Shown one piece after another: positions 33,303 through 43,319 of a stretch of DNA of 64,000 bases. The DNA lies in assembly GCA_922989275.2 (NCBI GenBank), contig OV277863.1, positions 45,614,999 through 45,678,998 on the forward strand, read 5' to 3'. Position numbers and translations under genes: made by a program. How positions within the stretch are numbered: the first letter of the stretch is position 1; every line of letters begins with the position of its first letter. The notes under the pieces were generated by a model. The model saw nothing but the letters and a program-made list of their open reading frames with translations, was not told the DNA's origin and did no database searches. This stretch comes from Gari tellinella (lineage: Eukaryota > Mollusca > Bivalvia > Cardiida > Psammobiidae).

Positions 33303-33670
33303 TTTAATTCTAACGTGACTTTTATTATAAAATTACTATTTATGTATTACGCGTATGGAGCAAATGGAACAGCGGATGGAAACGCCGCGCGTGTATCTCA
33401 TTATCACGGCGTTATATACGTTTCTCGGTATTCTTTGTCTCTATCCTATAACGTAGGTTTCGAGACGTGTTAGAATTAAGACTTAACAAATTTTAATTCT
33501 AACGCGACTTTAATTGTAAAATTAGTTAAATTACTATTTATGTATTACGCGTATGGGGCAAATGGAACAGCGGATGGAAACGCCGCGCGTGCAGTTCATT
33601 ATCGCGACGTAATAAACGTTTCTCAGTATTCTTTGTCTATATGCCGTAGGTTTCGAGTCGTGTTAGAATG
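33299..33670. repeat. ~190-bp direct tandem duplication
   Basis: 'ttttaattctaacg', 'tatttatgtattacgcgtat', 'gcaaatggaacagcggatgg' and 'aaacgccgcgcgtg' begin near 33301 and again near 33494. The first unit abuts the palindrome at 33139-33302. Confidence 0.85.
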
Positions 33671-33924
33671 CGCAATATAATATTTTGTGACGTCATGACG
33701 TCGTTGTTAGGTTGTCGACGTCGTTCCTTTCTGTTGACGTACATCTGTTTTCTTAATCATAAATACAGCTTTTCCCGGTAGTTTCCGGCATAACGCAGAC
33801 ATTACTTATTATATATACATGTACAATGTATATAGTAACTGATCGCTTTCATTTTCATGCAACTATAAATTGTTTCAGTTGGACTTAGAGATAGCTTTTT
33901 CTCGATTCAATTCAATACCTATCG

Positions 33925-34905
33925 TTTTCCTTTCCATTGCGCAAAGTAAATATTCTTTAAGCAATGAAAAGAAAAAAGTAATTCTCTTCCGCGTATCTTA
34001 AAACTAGCTTCTATTTATATTCTATGTATACTGAAACAATAAATCTTGATGTAAAACTTTATTCTATGCTATAATAACTGATTTCCTTAAAATAAATGTC
34101 CATTTCGCCATGGCGGAATGAAAACATTCTTCGTTTATAGAGATTTATCTACTCTCAAGTATGAAAAATCGGTTTTCAATCACTGCTACATGTCTTAATA
34201 ATAGTTTCTTTATATCCTGAAACAATAAATCTTTATTCAAAACTTGATTATATACTAGTATAACCGATTTCCTAAAAATAAATTTCCATTTCGCCATGGC
34301 GGAATGGAAATATTCTTCATATATAGAGACATATCTACTCTCGAGAATTAAAAATCGGTTTTGAATTACTGCCACCTGTCTTAAACTAGTATCTATATAT
34401 ACAGAAACAATAAAATTTAAATTAAAACTTAATTCTATGCTTATATATCTGATTTCCGAAAAATGAATTTCCATTTCGCCATGGCGAAATGGAAATATTC
34501 TTCATATATAGAGCTATATCTACCCTCAAGTATTAAAAATCGGGTTTTTGTCATTGCAATCTGTCTTAATACTAGTTTCAATTTATACTGAAACAATCAA
34601 TCTTGATTTAAAACTTTGTTATATACTAATATAACTGATTTCCAAAACATAAATTTCCATTTCGCTGTGGCGAAATGGAAATATTCTTCATATATAGAGA
34701 TATATCTACTCTCAAGTGAGAAAAATCGGTTTTAAATTACTGCCACCTGTCTAAAACTAGTATCTATATAAACAGAAACAAAATAATTTGAATTAAAACT
34801 TAATTCTATGCTTATATATCTGATTTCCGAAAAATAAATTTCCATTTCGCCGTCAAAATTTCCATTTCGTCCATTTCGCCAAAATATTTCCATTTCGTGT
34901 TTTAG
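33925..34905. repeat. Right arm of the 5-kb inverted repeat
   Basis: About five units of the same ~185-bp repeat in inverted orientation, with palindromes near 34097, 34283, 34468, 34655 and 34845. Each has 'gcctaaaacacgaaatgg'-type outer text on the complement. Frames across it are repeat artefacts. Confidence 0.85.
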
Positions 34906-36410
34906 GCCAACCCCGTTTCGCGCCCAAACAATTTCGCACCTTGGATGTTTCGCGCCCAAGCCGTTTCCACCCTGGTCGTTTCGCCCCTGGTCGTTTCGCA
35001 CCCAATATCAAATATGTAACTACAGTATATCTCTGTTAAAAATTAACGTACATTTATTGGTTATTTTCATCGAAGGGTGTTTAGATAGAAATTTGATGTT
35101 AGCAAGTACTGTAAGACGGGATACTGATTATGCAACTTAACGAGAAACACATATAAAAAGGTAGTAATTTTTTTGGCACTCTAAGTATTTATATATAAAC
35201 GTATAATAGATACCTTTTTTTTTATTACCTTTTCAACGTTCGACATAAATATATTGACAATTATTGAAGAAAACAAAGATATCCACCGGAGCAGACCTTT
35301 CGCATTTCTAATAAAGTTTTTATTTATTTCAATGTTAAAACACATTTATATTTGAAAACAGTTAAGAGCCAGATGAGACGCAGGATAAACGGCGTCTTAT
35401 CAAAATACTTACTGTTTTACCGTATTGTTGTTATAAGATTTTCGAACCCGTTTGTTACAATTCAGTGTACTATGATAAGTTTTGTACTGTTTGAATTAGG
35501 TTTTAATCTAACCACTGTTTAGCAACTGTTTGCTTCACAAAAAATAATTACATGACCTTCCCGTTAAAACGAAACTTATCACGGTGCAATGACATGGTAT
35601 ATAAATACACACAACTGTTGATATGTGCCTTGCACATACATGAAAATATGACAAACAACAGAAGATATATTTACATGGAAAGCGACAGCACTATTTAACC
35701 CTTATCCTGCGATGAAATCGATTACATGAACTTAGAAATTGTTTTCAAAATTTATTAATTTTAGATTCATACATTTTTAGGTAAAGAAACAAATAGACGA
35801 GTGTTAAACTGTTTGCATCCAGATCATCCGCAACAAACAAGGTGCAATGAACAAAGCAAATTAACACCTGTTTGATGGTACCGTGGACATTCTTTATGCC
35901 CTCGCACGTTCGCGAATTATTTGACACTTATAACAAATTGTCGTCATATTGACACATTCAAGTGTTAAGATAATTATGTGTTACTATGGCAATCATGTTA
36001 TGTTTAAACAGTTAATACAATCAAACAACAACTATGTAATTATTATTAAATTGTTTGTAGCTATTCTTTAATAAATATGATTACAAATTTCAAATATGAC
36101 ATAAATTTACAAAAGTATTAGAAATATTAAGAACAAATAACACGATACATTATATTTTTCACACTTTTATTGTTTTACAAATACAAACTGGGAGAAAGAA
36201 AAATTGATTTTCTATTCATTTTAATTACATGAAACTTAAAACTTAAGTTTATGGGATAACATACATATATTTAATAAGTTTATAAAATTGGGGGCGAAAC
36301 GACTAGCCCTTAGGGGGCGAAACGACTCGGGTCTCATTTGGGAGCGAAACGACCAGAGTGGAAACGACCAGGGAGGAAACGGCTTGGGCGCGAAACGACC
36401 CGGAATCCAC
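34905..36410. mobile_element. Element with GCGAAACGACC word arrays at both ends
   Basis: On the complement, 34905-35000 reads 'gtgcgaaacgaccagg', 'ggcgaaacgaccaggg', 'tggaaacggcttgggcgc', 'gaaacatccaagg', 'gcgaaattgtttgg' and 'gcgcgaaacgggg'. In direct orientation 36285-36405 reads 'ggggcgaaacgactag', 'gggcgaaacgactcgg', 'ggagcgaaacgaccag', 'tggaaacgaccaggg', 'aggaaacggcttgg' and 'gcgcgaaacgacccgg'. Word order agrees between the ends (aaacggcttgg then gcgcgaaacg). The 1.28-kb interior is AT-rich with no gene. The left array directly abuts the GCGAAATGG arm. Confidence 0.65.
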
Positions 36411-36456
36411 TCTTCATACCCATACTGCTTCATTTGAAATTCGATAACTCGCCCTT

Positions 36457-36823
36457 ATGGAAGGCCGGTGCGCCATGCTAAATGCTAAATGCGAATTGCT
36501 ATATGCGAAATGCTAAATGCGAATTGCGAAATGCTAGTTTAATACAAAACTCTTAAAATGCTAAATGCTGATTGCAATTGGCATTAAGGAATTTGCGAAT
36601 AGCATTTTTGCAATTCGCATTTAGCATTTTTGCAATCCGCAAATGACATTTCGCAAAACGCATTCGCAATCAGCATTAACATTTGGCATTTTACAAATAG
36701 CATTTAGCATTAAACACCCCTAATAGAGTTTTGTACTTAAATAGCATTTCGCAATTCGCATTTAGCATTTCGCATTAAGCAATTCGCAATTAGCATTTAG
36801 CATGGCGCACCGGCCTTCCATAC
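36457..36823. mobile_element. Foldback element built from AAATGCGAATTGC words
   Basis: The ends 'ggaaggccggtgcgccatgc' and 'gcatggcgcaccggccttcc' are perfect 20-bp inverted repeats. The whole interior is degenerate words (aaatgctaaatgcgaattgc and variants) in one orientation on the left and the opposite on the right, meeting near 36640. Confidence 0.9.
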
Positions 36824-36925
36824 TGCCCTTGCTAACCCTTTCATGATCAGTTTACCCCCTTCACAGCTTTTAATTGTCGTCTGCTTCAGTATTATTGCCT
36901 GCAAGACATGTTTCAAAGTTAGATT

Positions 36926-37469
36926 TAAAGAGGCTCGCAACCGGATTTAGCATTAAAAATAGTAATTTGTAAATATATGTCAAATGCTTATATAAATGGG
37001 TAAGATTTAGTTTAGGATAATAAATTCTGTTAAAAAATCCATTTAAAAAAAAAAGAAAAGAAGAAGCCCTGGTGGGATTCGAACCCGTGACCCTCCATGC
37101 GGAGAGAAACGTGAAAAAATGAGGAAGCTCCTATACTACCTCGGCTACCAGCGCTCTCTATATCAATAGTTACGAATTAACGTACTTCACTAGTAGCGAT
37201 CGATAGTACTTTTACTACTTTATTCGTCTCGGGTTTATGTCTGAGCCCGTGTAAAGAAGCAACAACAACAACTATACCGTTAGCTAACGCTATAGAAAAA
37301 CGATGGAAAATATCTTAAAAAACTAAGATTCGGTGCCGATTCTTGAGACTCTTTTTGGACTGATCATATTTTTTTAATGTCAGAAGCCAAATAATGCCAC
37401 AAATTTGCTTTTATTTGAGTATTTTATTTTATTTGGACAAGTACACCATCCGGTTGCGAGTCCCTTTAA
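36926..37469. mobile_element. ~540-bp element with 20-bp TIRs containing a tRNA-like segment
   Basis: The left end 'aaagaggctcgcaaccggat' matches the complement of the right end 'atccggttgcgagtcccttt' with about two mismatches. It contains the tRNA-like segment at 37066-37154. No ORF of note. Confidence 0.7.
37066..37154 (-). repeat. tRNA-like segment with a Pol III B box (SINE-like, not a tRNA gene)
   Basis: On the minus strand GCGCTGG (5') and CCAGGGC (3') can form a 7-bp acceptor stem with one mismatch. The B box GGTTCGAATCC is perfect (37075-37085). An A-box-like 'tggtagccgaggta' is present. The T stem pairs only partly and no clean anticodon arm can be drawn, so I do not call a tRNA. 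A run of ten T follows on this strand (37045-37055), which could end Pol III transcription. Confidence 0.6.
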
Positions 37470-37914
37470 GCCATAAAGGTTGTATGATCGACTTAATAAA
37501 TATCGACCAGAGTGTCAAACATTTTGGATCATGATCAGACGCCGCGTTACGCGGCGTCTGATCAGGAACCAAAATGTTTGCAAACGCACTTTTAAGCGTC
37601 ATTGAGAGTGAAAGGGTTAAGTCGAACATATCCCAAATCACGTAATGGTCTGTTCCATTGGCCAATTTAATCGCTAGGCTCGAATTATTTGTGTACAGAC
37701 CGTACCTTTATTCCGACAATATTCGAATGATGCTGTTGAATTATATGACAGCTTAATACGTGATAAAGATAGTGCCGAAGACATTCTGACCCAGTTGCTT
37801 TCATCTGCCTAAGTGGTTTGTAAATAACATTTAACTTACCGCATTCATCCCTGAAATAAAAAATCCAGCCTTCAAATTGGTCAAGTTCATTTTAGATCGT
37901 CTGTTGCGAGGAAA

Positions 37915-38540
37915 CTAGGAGCTATTGTCAACACTCCGGCGTCTGCGTTGTCGTTTGTCGTCCGAAATCTTAACGTTGGTCATAACTTTAGAACTACATA
38001 ATGGTAGATCTACAGACTTTATATATTTGTCATGTGTACCCACCTCAAACAGATCTTGAGCTCGGTAAAATTTGGGTAATGTCCAACAAAGGTCAAGGTC
38101 ATTTAGAGGCAATTTAGAGGTAAAATAGGGTTTATTTAATATTGGCCATAACTTTGGAATTGCGTGTGATAGAGAATGTGTCAGTACAACTGACGAAACG
38201 CCACCAGAAACCATTTAGGAATAAAATGTTCCAGGGGGAGCATGCCCTCTGACCCCCTCCCTTCTAGTAAGAGTGCGTACACTTATCGGAGTGGGTAGGG
38301 GTAAGGAATTAATTGCTGGAAGGCAACCTGTCAAAAAATATATACTAGATGAAATATTTTGTTATTTTGAATCGATCTTTTTCCATATAGATTTATGTTT
38401 GTATTTTACCTATTTGGGGTGCGCGAAACTCCCTCAGAACGCACAAGAGACCATTTAGGAAGAACATGTTCACAAGGGAGCATTTCTCGGACCCCCTATA
38501 GTAAGAGTGGGTACACCAAATTGGTCTAACTTCGCCTCTT
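37915..38540. repeat. Dispersed repeats with two direct copies of a 'ccatttaggaa' block
   Basis: First part: 'cgttgtcgtttgtcgtccg', 'cataactttagaactacata' and 'gtcaaggtcatttagaggca', a text I associate with bivalve repeats. Second part: 'gaccatttaggaa..aacatgttc..gggagcat' near 38208-38275 and again near 38448-38510. Open frames here are not supported as genes. Confidence 0.55.
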
Positions 38541-38675
38541 ACCTGTGTCCCCGCCCCTCAATCGCATTTAAAAAGTTTGTTTCCCTCTCATATCAGGTCA
38601 GGTCTGCATTCCTTACTTGGGCCACGGAATTATACCGTATAAATAAATATTATATATATATAATTATATATTAGA

Positions 38676-38810
38676 TTAACCCTTATTCTGCCGTAACATC
38701 GTCTGCTTTAAAATTGTCGTCCGAAAAAAATATCAGTTTTTTTTATATCTAAATAGTAGAAACTTAAAGACGGTTGTCAAACAGTTTAGATCCAGACACA
38801 GCTGTTAGCA
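38676..38810. repeat. Left half of a TTAA-type MITE
   Basis: TTAA followed by 'cccttattctgccgt', 'atcgtctgc' and 'tgtcaaacagtttagatccag', as in families D and E, without a matching right half. Confidence 0.55.
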
Positions 38811-38904
38811 CCAAACTTCCATTCTGCTGCATCATGTTCATTCTCTGCCTTTTGCCACATAATCGGTCAGGTTACAAGCCATCCAAGAGAGAGTATTGGT
38901 GAAC

Positions 38905-39410
38905 TGTTTTATGCTCCCCTTTAAGGGGGGGGGAGGGGGGGGGGGGGGCTGTGGCATATTGTCGTCGCTTTGTCCGTCCGTCTGTCCGTCACGCTTTTTG
39001 TCCGAAGCATATCTTTTGAACGGTACACCGTAGGTTGATGAAACTTGATACAGTGATAGAGAATGACAGAAGGAGGTGTAGTACACAAGAACCGTAACTC
39101 TGTCATCTCCCAATATTGAATTATCTCGTTATTCTTATAATAAAATCAAACTTTCTGGAGCACTGTAAATTGATGAAACTTGATACTGTGTTAGAGGATG
39201 ACAAAAAGAAGTACAGTACACAAGAATTATAACTGTGTCATCTCCAAATATTGAATTGTCTCCCTTTTTCCATAAAAAAAATCTCTGAAGCACATCCCCT
39301 GAACGTTACATCATAAGTTGATTAAACTTGATATTGTGTTCACCTAAACATGGGGGTTTTCTTTGTGGGGAGCATCCATCGTTGGGAACGATATTCTTGT
39401 TTAACCATGC
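38905..39410. repeat. Dispersed repeat with poly(G) run
   Basis: It begins 'atgctcccctttaag' and a G run of about 25 (38927-38949, broken by one A). Then come 'gtccgtccgtctgtccgtc' and two direct copies of 'ttgatgaaacttgatac..gtgatagagaatgaca' near 39035 and 39168. It ends 'gtggggagcatcc'. The ends ('atgctcccc', 'ggggagcat') are inverted repeats. Confidence 0.6.
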
Positions 39411-39587
39411 GTCTGGCTTTTACTCCCCTTTACTTGGCTAGCTCCCTGCATTGACATAAATTATGTAGACTTCACTATCATGTCGACGTGACATATAGAT
39501 AACAAACTACCAAGTTCGGTATGAGCAATTGGGATGCCAACCGACCGCATAATTATGAAGACTTCATTTTTATGCTTTATTGGGGCC

Positions 39588-39805
39588 TGCATGACCTAAT
39601 GGTTATAATCATATATAGTGACTTACAATCACTAAGCTCCTCACAGCTGTTAGTTCGAATCCCGGTCTGGGCACTTCGGACTGTTCATGTGGAAAGTCTT
39701 CCAGCTGACTTACGGAAGGTTAGTTTACTTGTTCAATCAAGTTACCGATTTGTGTCTGAAATAGTGCATAAACGGCTTCTGGGGTCCTCATCCACCTGTA
39801 ATTAG
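39588..39805 (+). mobile_element. tRNA-derived SINE
   Basis: A tRNA-like head with B box 'gttcgaatccc' (about 39653-39663) is followed by a body with 'catgtggaaagtcttccagctg', 'ttacggaaggt', 'gatttgtgtctgaaatagtg', 'ggcttctggggtcctc' and 'ccacctgtaattagc'. The body matches 43080-43255 closely. The shared middle resembles a conserved SINE core domain (molluscan V-SINE or MetaSINE type); which one is unverified. An ORF over it is spurious. Confidence 0.72.
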
Positions 39806-40138
39806 CAAAACCACTTTGGACCAAGTTTCATTAAAAACATTTCCTGACCTACTTTCGGTGATAACACCTATCCAGCAGGTCTAACGCAATACTCGTGCGT
39901 CTTGTGCACATACCAATAGTAAAGAACCACTGAAGCGTCTCATGTGAGGCCCAACTTTTACATTTGATAGTTTGGTTAGAAATAACCATTGAAAAACCTC
40001 TAGAGTATGAGAATGTATGGGCCTCATTAGGTTAACCATGGAGTAATGACAAATGGAGAAGTATCCGGCCTGCTCGCGATTTATCGTGTCTTTTAAAATC
40101 GGTAAATCAGCGGCGCTCGCTGGCGGCTAGAAAACAAC

Positions 40139-40700
40139 GTTTTTCCGAAAGTTTGGTGTTAATAGAAATGCTTTTAATGTTATCTTTTCGTTATAAATTT
40201 TAATACAGATGTTTTATTAGACCATGATCTCACGATTAGTACAAAATTTGAGGCGATAGCTTATAAATTGTTAGTTTAGTGAGGTTGTGAAAATGAGTGA
40301 GAAAACGTACAGTACTGTATTTTCCGTTTTTCCTACGAAAGTTTGCTGTTAATAGAAATGCTTTTAATGTTATCTGTTCGTTATAAATTTTAATACAGAT
40401 GTTTCATTAGACCACGATCTCACGAGTAGTACAAAATTTGAGGCGATAGCTTACAAATTGTTAGTTAAGTGAGGTTTTGAAAATGAGAGAAAAACGTATT
40501 TTTTCGTTTACCTACGAAGTTTGGTGTTAATAGAAATGCTTTTAATGCCATCTTTTTGTTATAAATTTTAATACAGATGTTTTATTAGACCATGATCTTA
40601 CGCGTAGTACAAAATCTGAGGCGATAGCTTATACATTGATAGTTTAGTGAGGTTTTGAAAATGAGAGAAAAACGTATTTTTTCGTTTACCTACGAAGTTT
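40139..40700. repeat. ~180-bp tandem repeat, three units plus a partial
   Basis: 'gtttggtgttaatagaaatg', 'gttataaattttaatacaga', 'ttattagaccatgatctcac' and 'ttgaggcgatagcttata' recur. Units begin near 40147, 40337, 40516 and 40695 (190, 179, 179). Confidence 0.88.
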
Positions 40701-40885
40701 GTGTGTGTCTATATTTCTCTGCCACTGTCTGTTTGCCTCTTTTTGTATTTATGTCTCTGTTTCTCTTTGTGACTGTCTCTCTGTCTGTCTGTTTTTCTCT
40801 TATCTCTGTCTGTCAGTCTCTCGCTTCTTCCTTTCTGTCTTCATCTTTCTATATGAATGTCTGTCTGTCTGTCTCTCTCTCTGAT
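40701..40885. repeat. CT-rich low-complexity run
   Basis: (ctgt)n and (ctct)n interruptions. Overlapping frames rich in Cys, Leu and Ser are by-products of composition. Confidence 0.8.
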
Positions 40886-41119
40886 GATCCTCATGCGGAG
40901 AAAAGGTAAAATGTGTCATAAAGAGCTTAATTTGAAAAAGGGGTAAACTATATTTCAAGAGACATACTCTATGAATCCGACATTTTTGCAGCCTGGTCTG
41001 GATTACAACTGTTTGCAATTGCAATAGTCATCATGAACTACTGGTATTCAGTAATGAGAGGGTTAATCCAGTCATCAACCAAACCAGGTGCATTGATGTT
41101 GGGTTTTTTTTTTGGTTTT

Positions 41120-41205
41120 TTTTTTTCAATTCAATTCTATTATCTTTATTTTTTGTGATTTGTATAATATATAGACATCATGCGGTTACAGAAGTCAAAA
41201 ACACA
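41120..41205 (-). repeat. LINE/SINE-type 3' tail on the minus strand
   Basis: On the complement 'acaaatcacaaaaaataaag' leads to 'ataatagaattgaattg' and a long A run. This is the form of a retrotransposon 3' end. Confidence 0.45.
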
Positions 41206-41479
41206 TGTTCGAGTTACACGCACGGGTAGCATTGATCTTTTTTATTAAAGTGGCAACCCCCTGGTGTCCAGTTCCCTAACATGCACTTCATAGATAATCG
41301 GCATGTTCATGTTGAAAGAAGCATGGACTTCATGCTGGGAGAGTTTTATGACGCTTATAATGTCCTGCTAATTGGCACGGGTTCTGTGTACGGTTACGTA
41401 ATGTGTCATATTCCTTTGTGATGTGTAATATGGTAGACATGTAGTTTATAGATGAATAGACCTAGTTTATTTTTGGTTT

Positions 41480-41686
41480 TATATCCCGCACACTTTTGTT
41501 TTTATCGCTCGAAATTGTCGGCTGCATTTTTTTTTAAATTTAGATTTGCACATTTTGTAAGTAAATAAAGCTAAAGACGAGTGTCAAACATTCTGGATCC
41601 AGATCAGACGCCGTGTTACGCGGCATCTGATCTTGATCCAAGTTGTTTGCAAAAAAAAAGTGAAGTCGCGATCAGCAGGCAAAGAG
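41480..41686. mobile_element. TTAA-type MITE (family D/E-like)
   Basis: The hairpin 'caaacattctggatccagat' faces 'gatcttgatccaagttgttt' around 'agacgccgtgttacgcggc' (41587-41650). The right end is 'gcaggcaaagag' + TTAA (41687-41690). The left end ('atcccgcacac') is degenerate. Confidence 0.6.
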
Positions 41687-42289
41687 TTAAGCAGTCACTA
41701 AAATAGATTTAGTTTAAACATATTTTATTTCAATATATACAAAGAAAAAAGATTGCTTAAGGCATTGACTGCTTTATAATTTACTCCGTTATATAAGACA
41801 TAAGTAAAACAGAAAGAAACGGAGATCTCATGTTATCATGTTTGCAATTAATTTCTGAAGATAATGCAAACTGTTACCTCTTTCATAGAAATGGGACGGA
41901 TAATATGTATATTTTAGTCTGGATGTAAAACTAACCCTAAATTCATTTTTTTGAAGTAATATGTTAATAATTCTAATTTTCCTTTCAATAATAATAATGA
42001 TCACATACGACATAATAATACAGTTACAACTTTGGCCGTTTTGGATTTTGCCGTTTGACGCGCACTCCTTTCAAATGTCTCTTTACATACAAAATGGATT
42101 TTTTTTGGCCTCCAAGGAAATATTTCCTCCATGTAGAACATTGTAACAATGCATGAACACATTTTTAGAAGTTTGCTTAAGTTTTTATACGGAAGGAATT
42201 CTTTTCTTACGCGAGTTGGTCTAGTCATTTCATTAGCCAGCAACCTTTGTAGGTCATCATTACTTTTTTCGCTTCAAGAAAAACCCTGG

Positions 42290-42960
42290 TATTTTTACAA
42301 CCGAAAGATAAGTGTCACGGCTTTATATCAAGACCTTTTTTTTTAAATATATATATATATATATATATATATCGGACGAAAATTATGGATTAAATTCAAG
42401 TTTTTGAAACGGGACGTAGTATATATTTCGCGATCACCTGCTCTCGTTTATCGACTATTTCATTTGGCAATCGCTCTTTAACTCGCCATAAAATTTGTCG
42501 ATTTTGGAAATAAACACTTGCATTACCACAACTGAAAGAAAAATATCTAAGCGTTCCTTTAAGACCATTTCTTTGAAAATCGGTCGAAAATTGAGGGTTT
42601 TATGAAAGGTTTTGTAACGGGGCGTGATATATTTATGCGCGAGTGCTTGCTCGCTTTTATCGGCAAATTCATTTGGTAACCACTCTTTAACTCGCCATAA
42701 AACTGATCAATTGTTATTTTTACAAGTGAAAGATAAATATCTTAGCCTTCTTTTAAGACCATTAGAATGAAAATCGGGTGAAAATTAAGGATTTTATGTA
42801 ACTTAAACTAACAGTAGGTAACCATTCAACACGATAAAAAACGCGATAGCCCACTTCCGGCGTATCGGTGCAGTTGAATTATCGATCGATTAAGCGTTAT
42901 CGCACATACAGGTAATGAACGACAACATTTTCGGGAAAATGCAGATTTGAGTATACGTTA
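42290..42960. repeat. Dispersed repeat R1, copy 2, with three internal units
   Basis: Three units start near 42296, 42528 and 42718 with 'acaactgaaagaaaaatatc', 'taagaccattt', 'aaaatcggtcgaaaatt' and 'taactcgccataaaa'. The CpG-rich tail 'atcgatcgattaagcg' and 'gtaatgaacgacaac' matches 780-870. An (at)n run sits at 42347-42371. No ORF of note. Confidence 0.7.
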
Positions 42961-43064
42961 CTTCTCCATTTGTCATTTCTCCATGGGTTAACTGAGATTG
43001 GTATAGATTAAATCCGGACATTATTGATCCACGGAATTATACTGAGTGTATAATTCCGTGATAC

Positions 43065-43260
43065 ATCTATTACAGTAGGGACGCCTCATCGCTGTAGGTT
43101 CAAATCCCTGTCTGGGCATTCGAATTTTTCATGTGGGTAGCCTTCCAGCTGGTTTATGGAAGGTCCGTGGTTCTACCCAGTTGCCGATTTGTGCCTGAAA
43201 CAATGTATAAAGGGCTTCTGGGGCCTTCTTCCACCTGTAATTAGCTGGACGTCACAATAT
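43065..43260 (+). mobile_element. tRNA-derived SINE, 5'-truncated
   Basis: B box 'ggttcaaatccc' (about 43099-43110), then 'cttccagctggtttatggaa', 'ggtccgtggttctacccag', 'gatttgtgcctgaaacaatg', 'gggcttctggggccttcttc' and 'cacctgtaattagctgg'. It is co-linear with 39650-39800. Confidence 0.75.
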
Positions 43261-43319
43261 GTTTGAAAAAACTGTTAAAAAGCAAAATAAAATCATTACA
43301 AATCCAAATCTAAAGACCA

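Larger units (their letters stand above)
36836..37616. mobile_element. TTAA-type MITE carrying a nested tRNA-like element
   Basis: The left end 'ccctttcatgatca' (flank CTAA) pairs with the right end 'agtgaaaggg' + TTAA (37617-37620). The right half contains the hairpin 'caaacattttggatcatgat' / 'gatcaggaaccaaaatgttt' (37515-37583). The left half is interrupted by the insertion at 36926-37469. Confidence 0.65.

Noticed and set aside
29768..35001. Frames reading EMEIYFSEIR and similar on both strands
   Set aside because: They are translations of the 'gcgaaatggaaatttattt' tandem units of the large inverted repeat.
37066..37154. Functional tRNA gene
   Set aside because: The B box and acceptor stem are good, but the T stem and anticodon arm do not fold properly. 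It lies in a TIR element.
40655..40909. Cys/Ser/Leu-rich plus-strand frame
   Set aside because: It is a product of the CT-rich low-complexity run following a tandem repeat.
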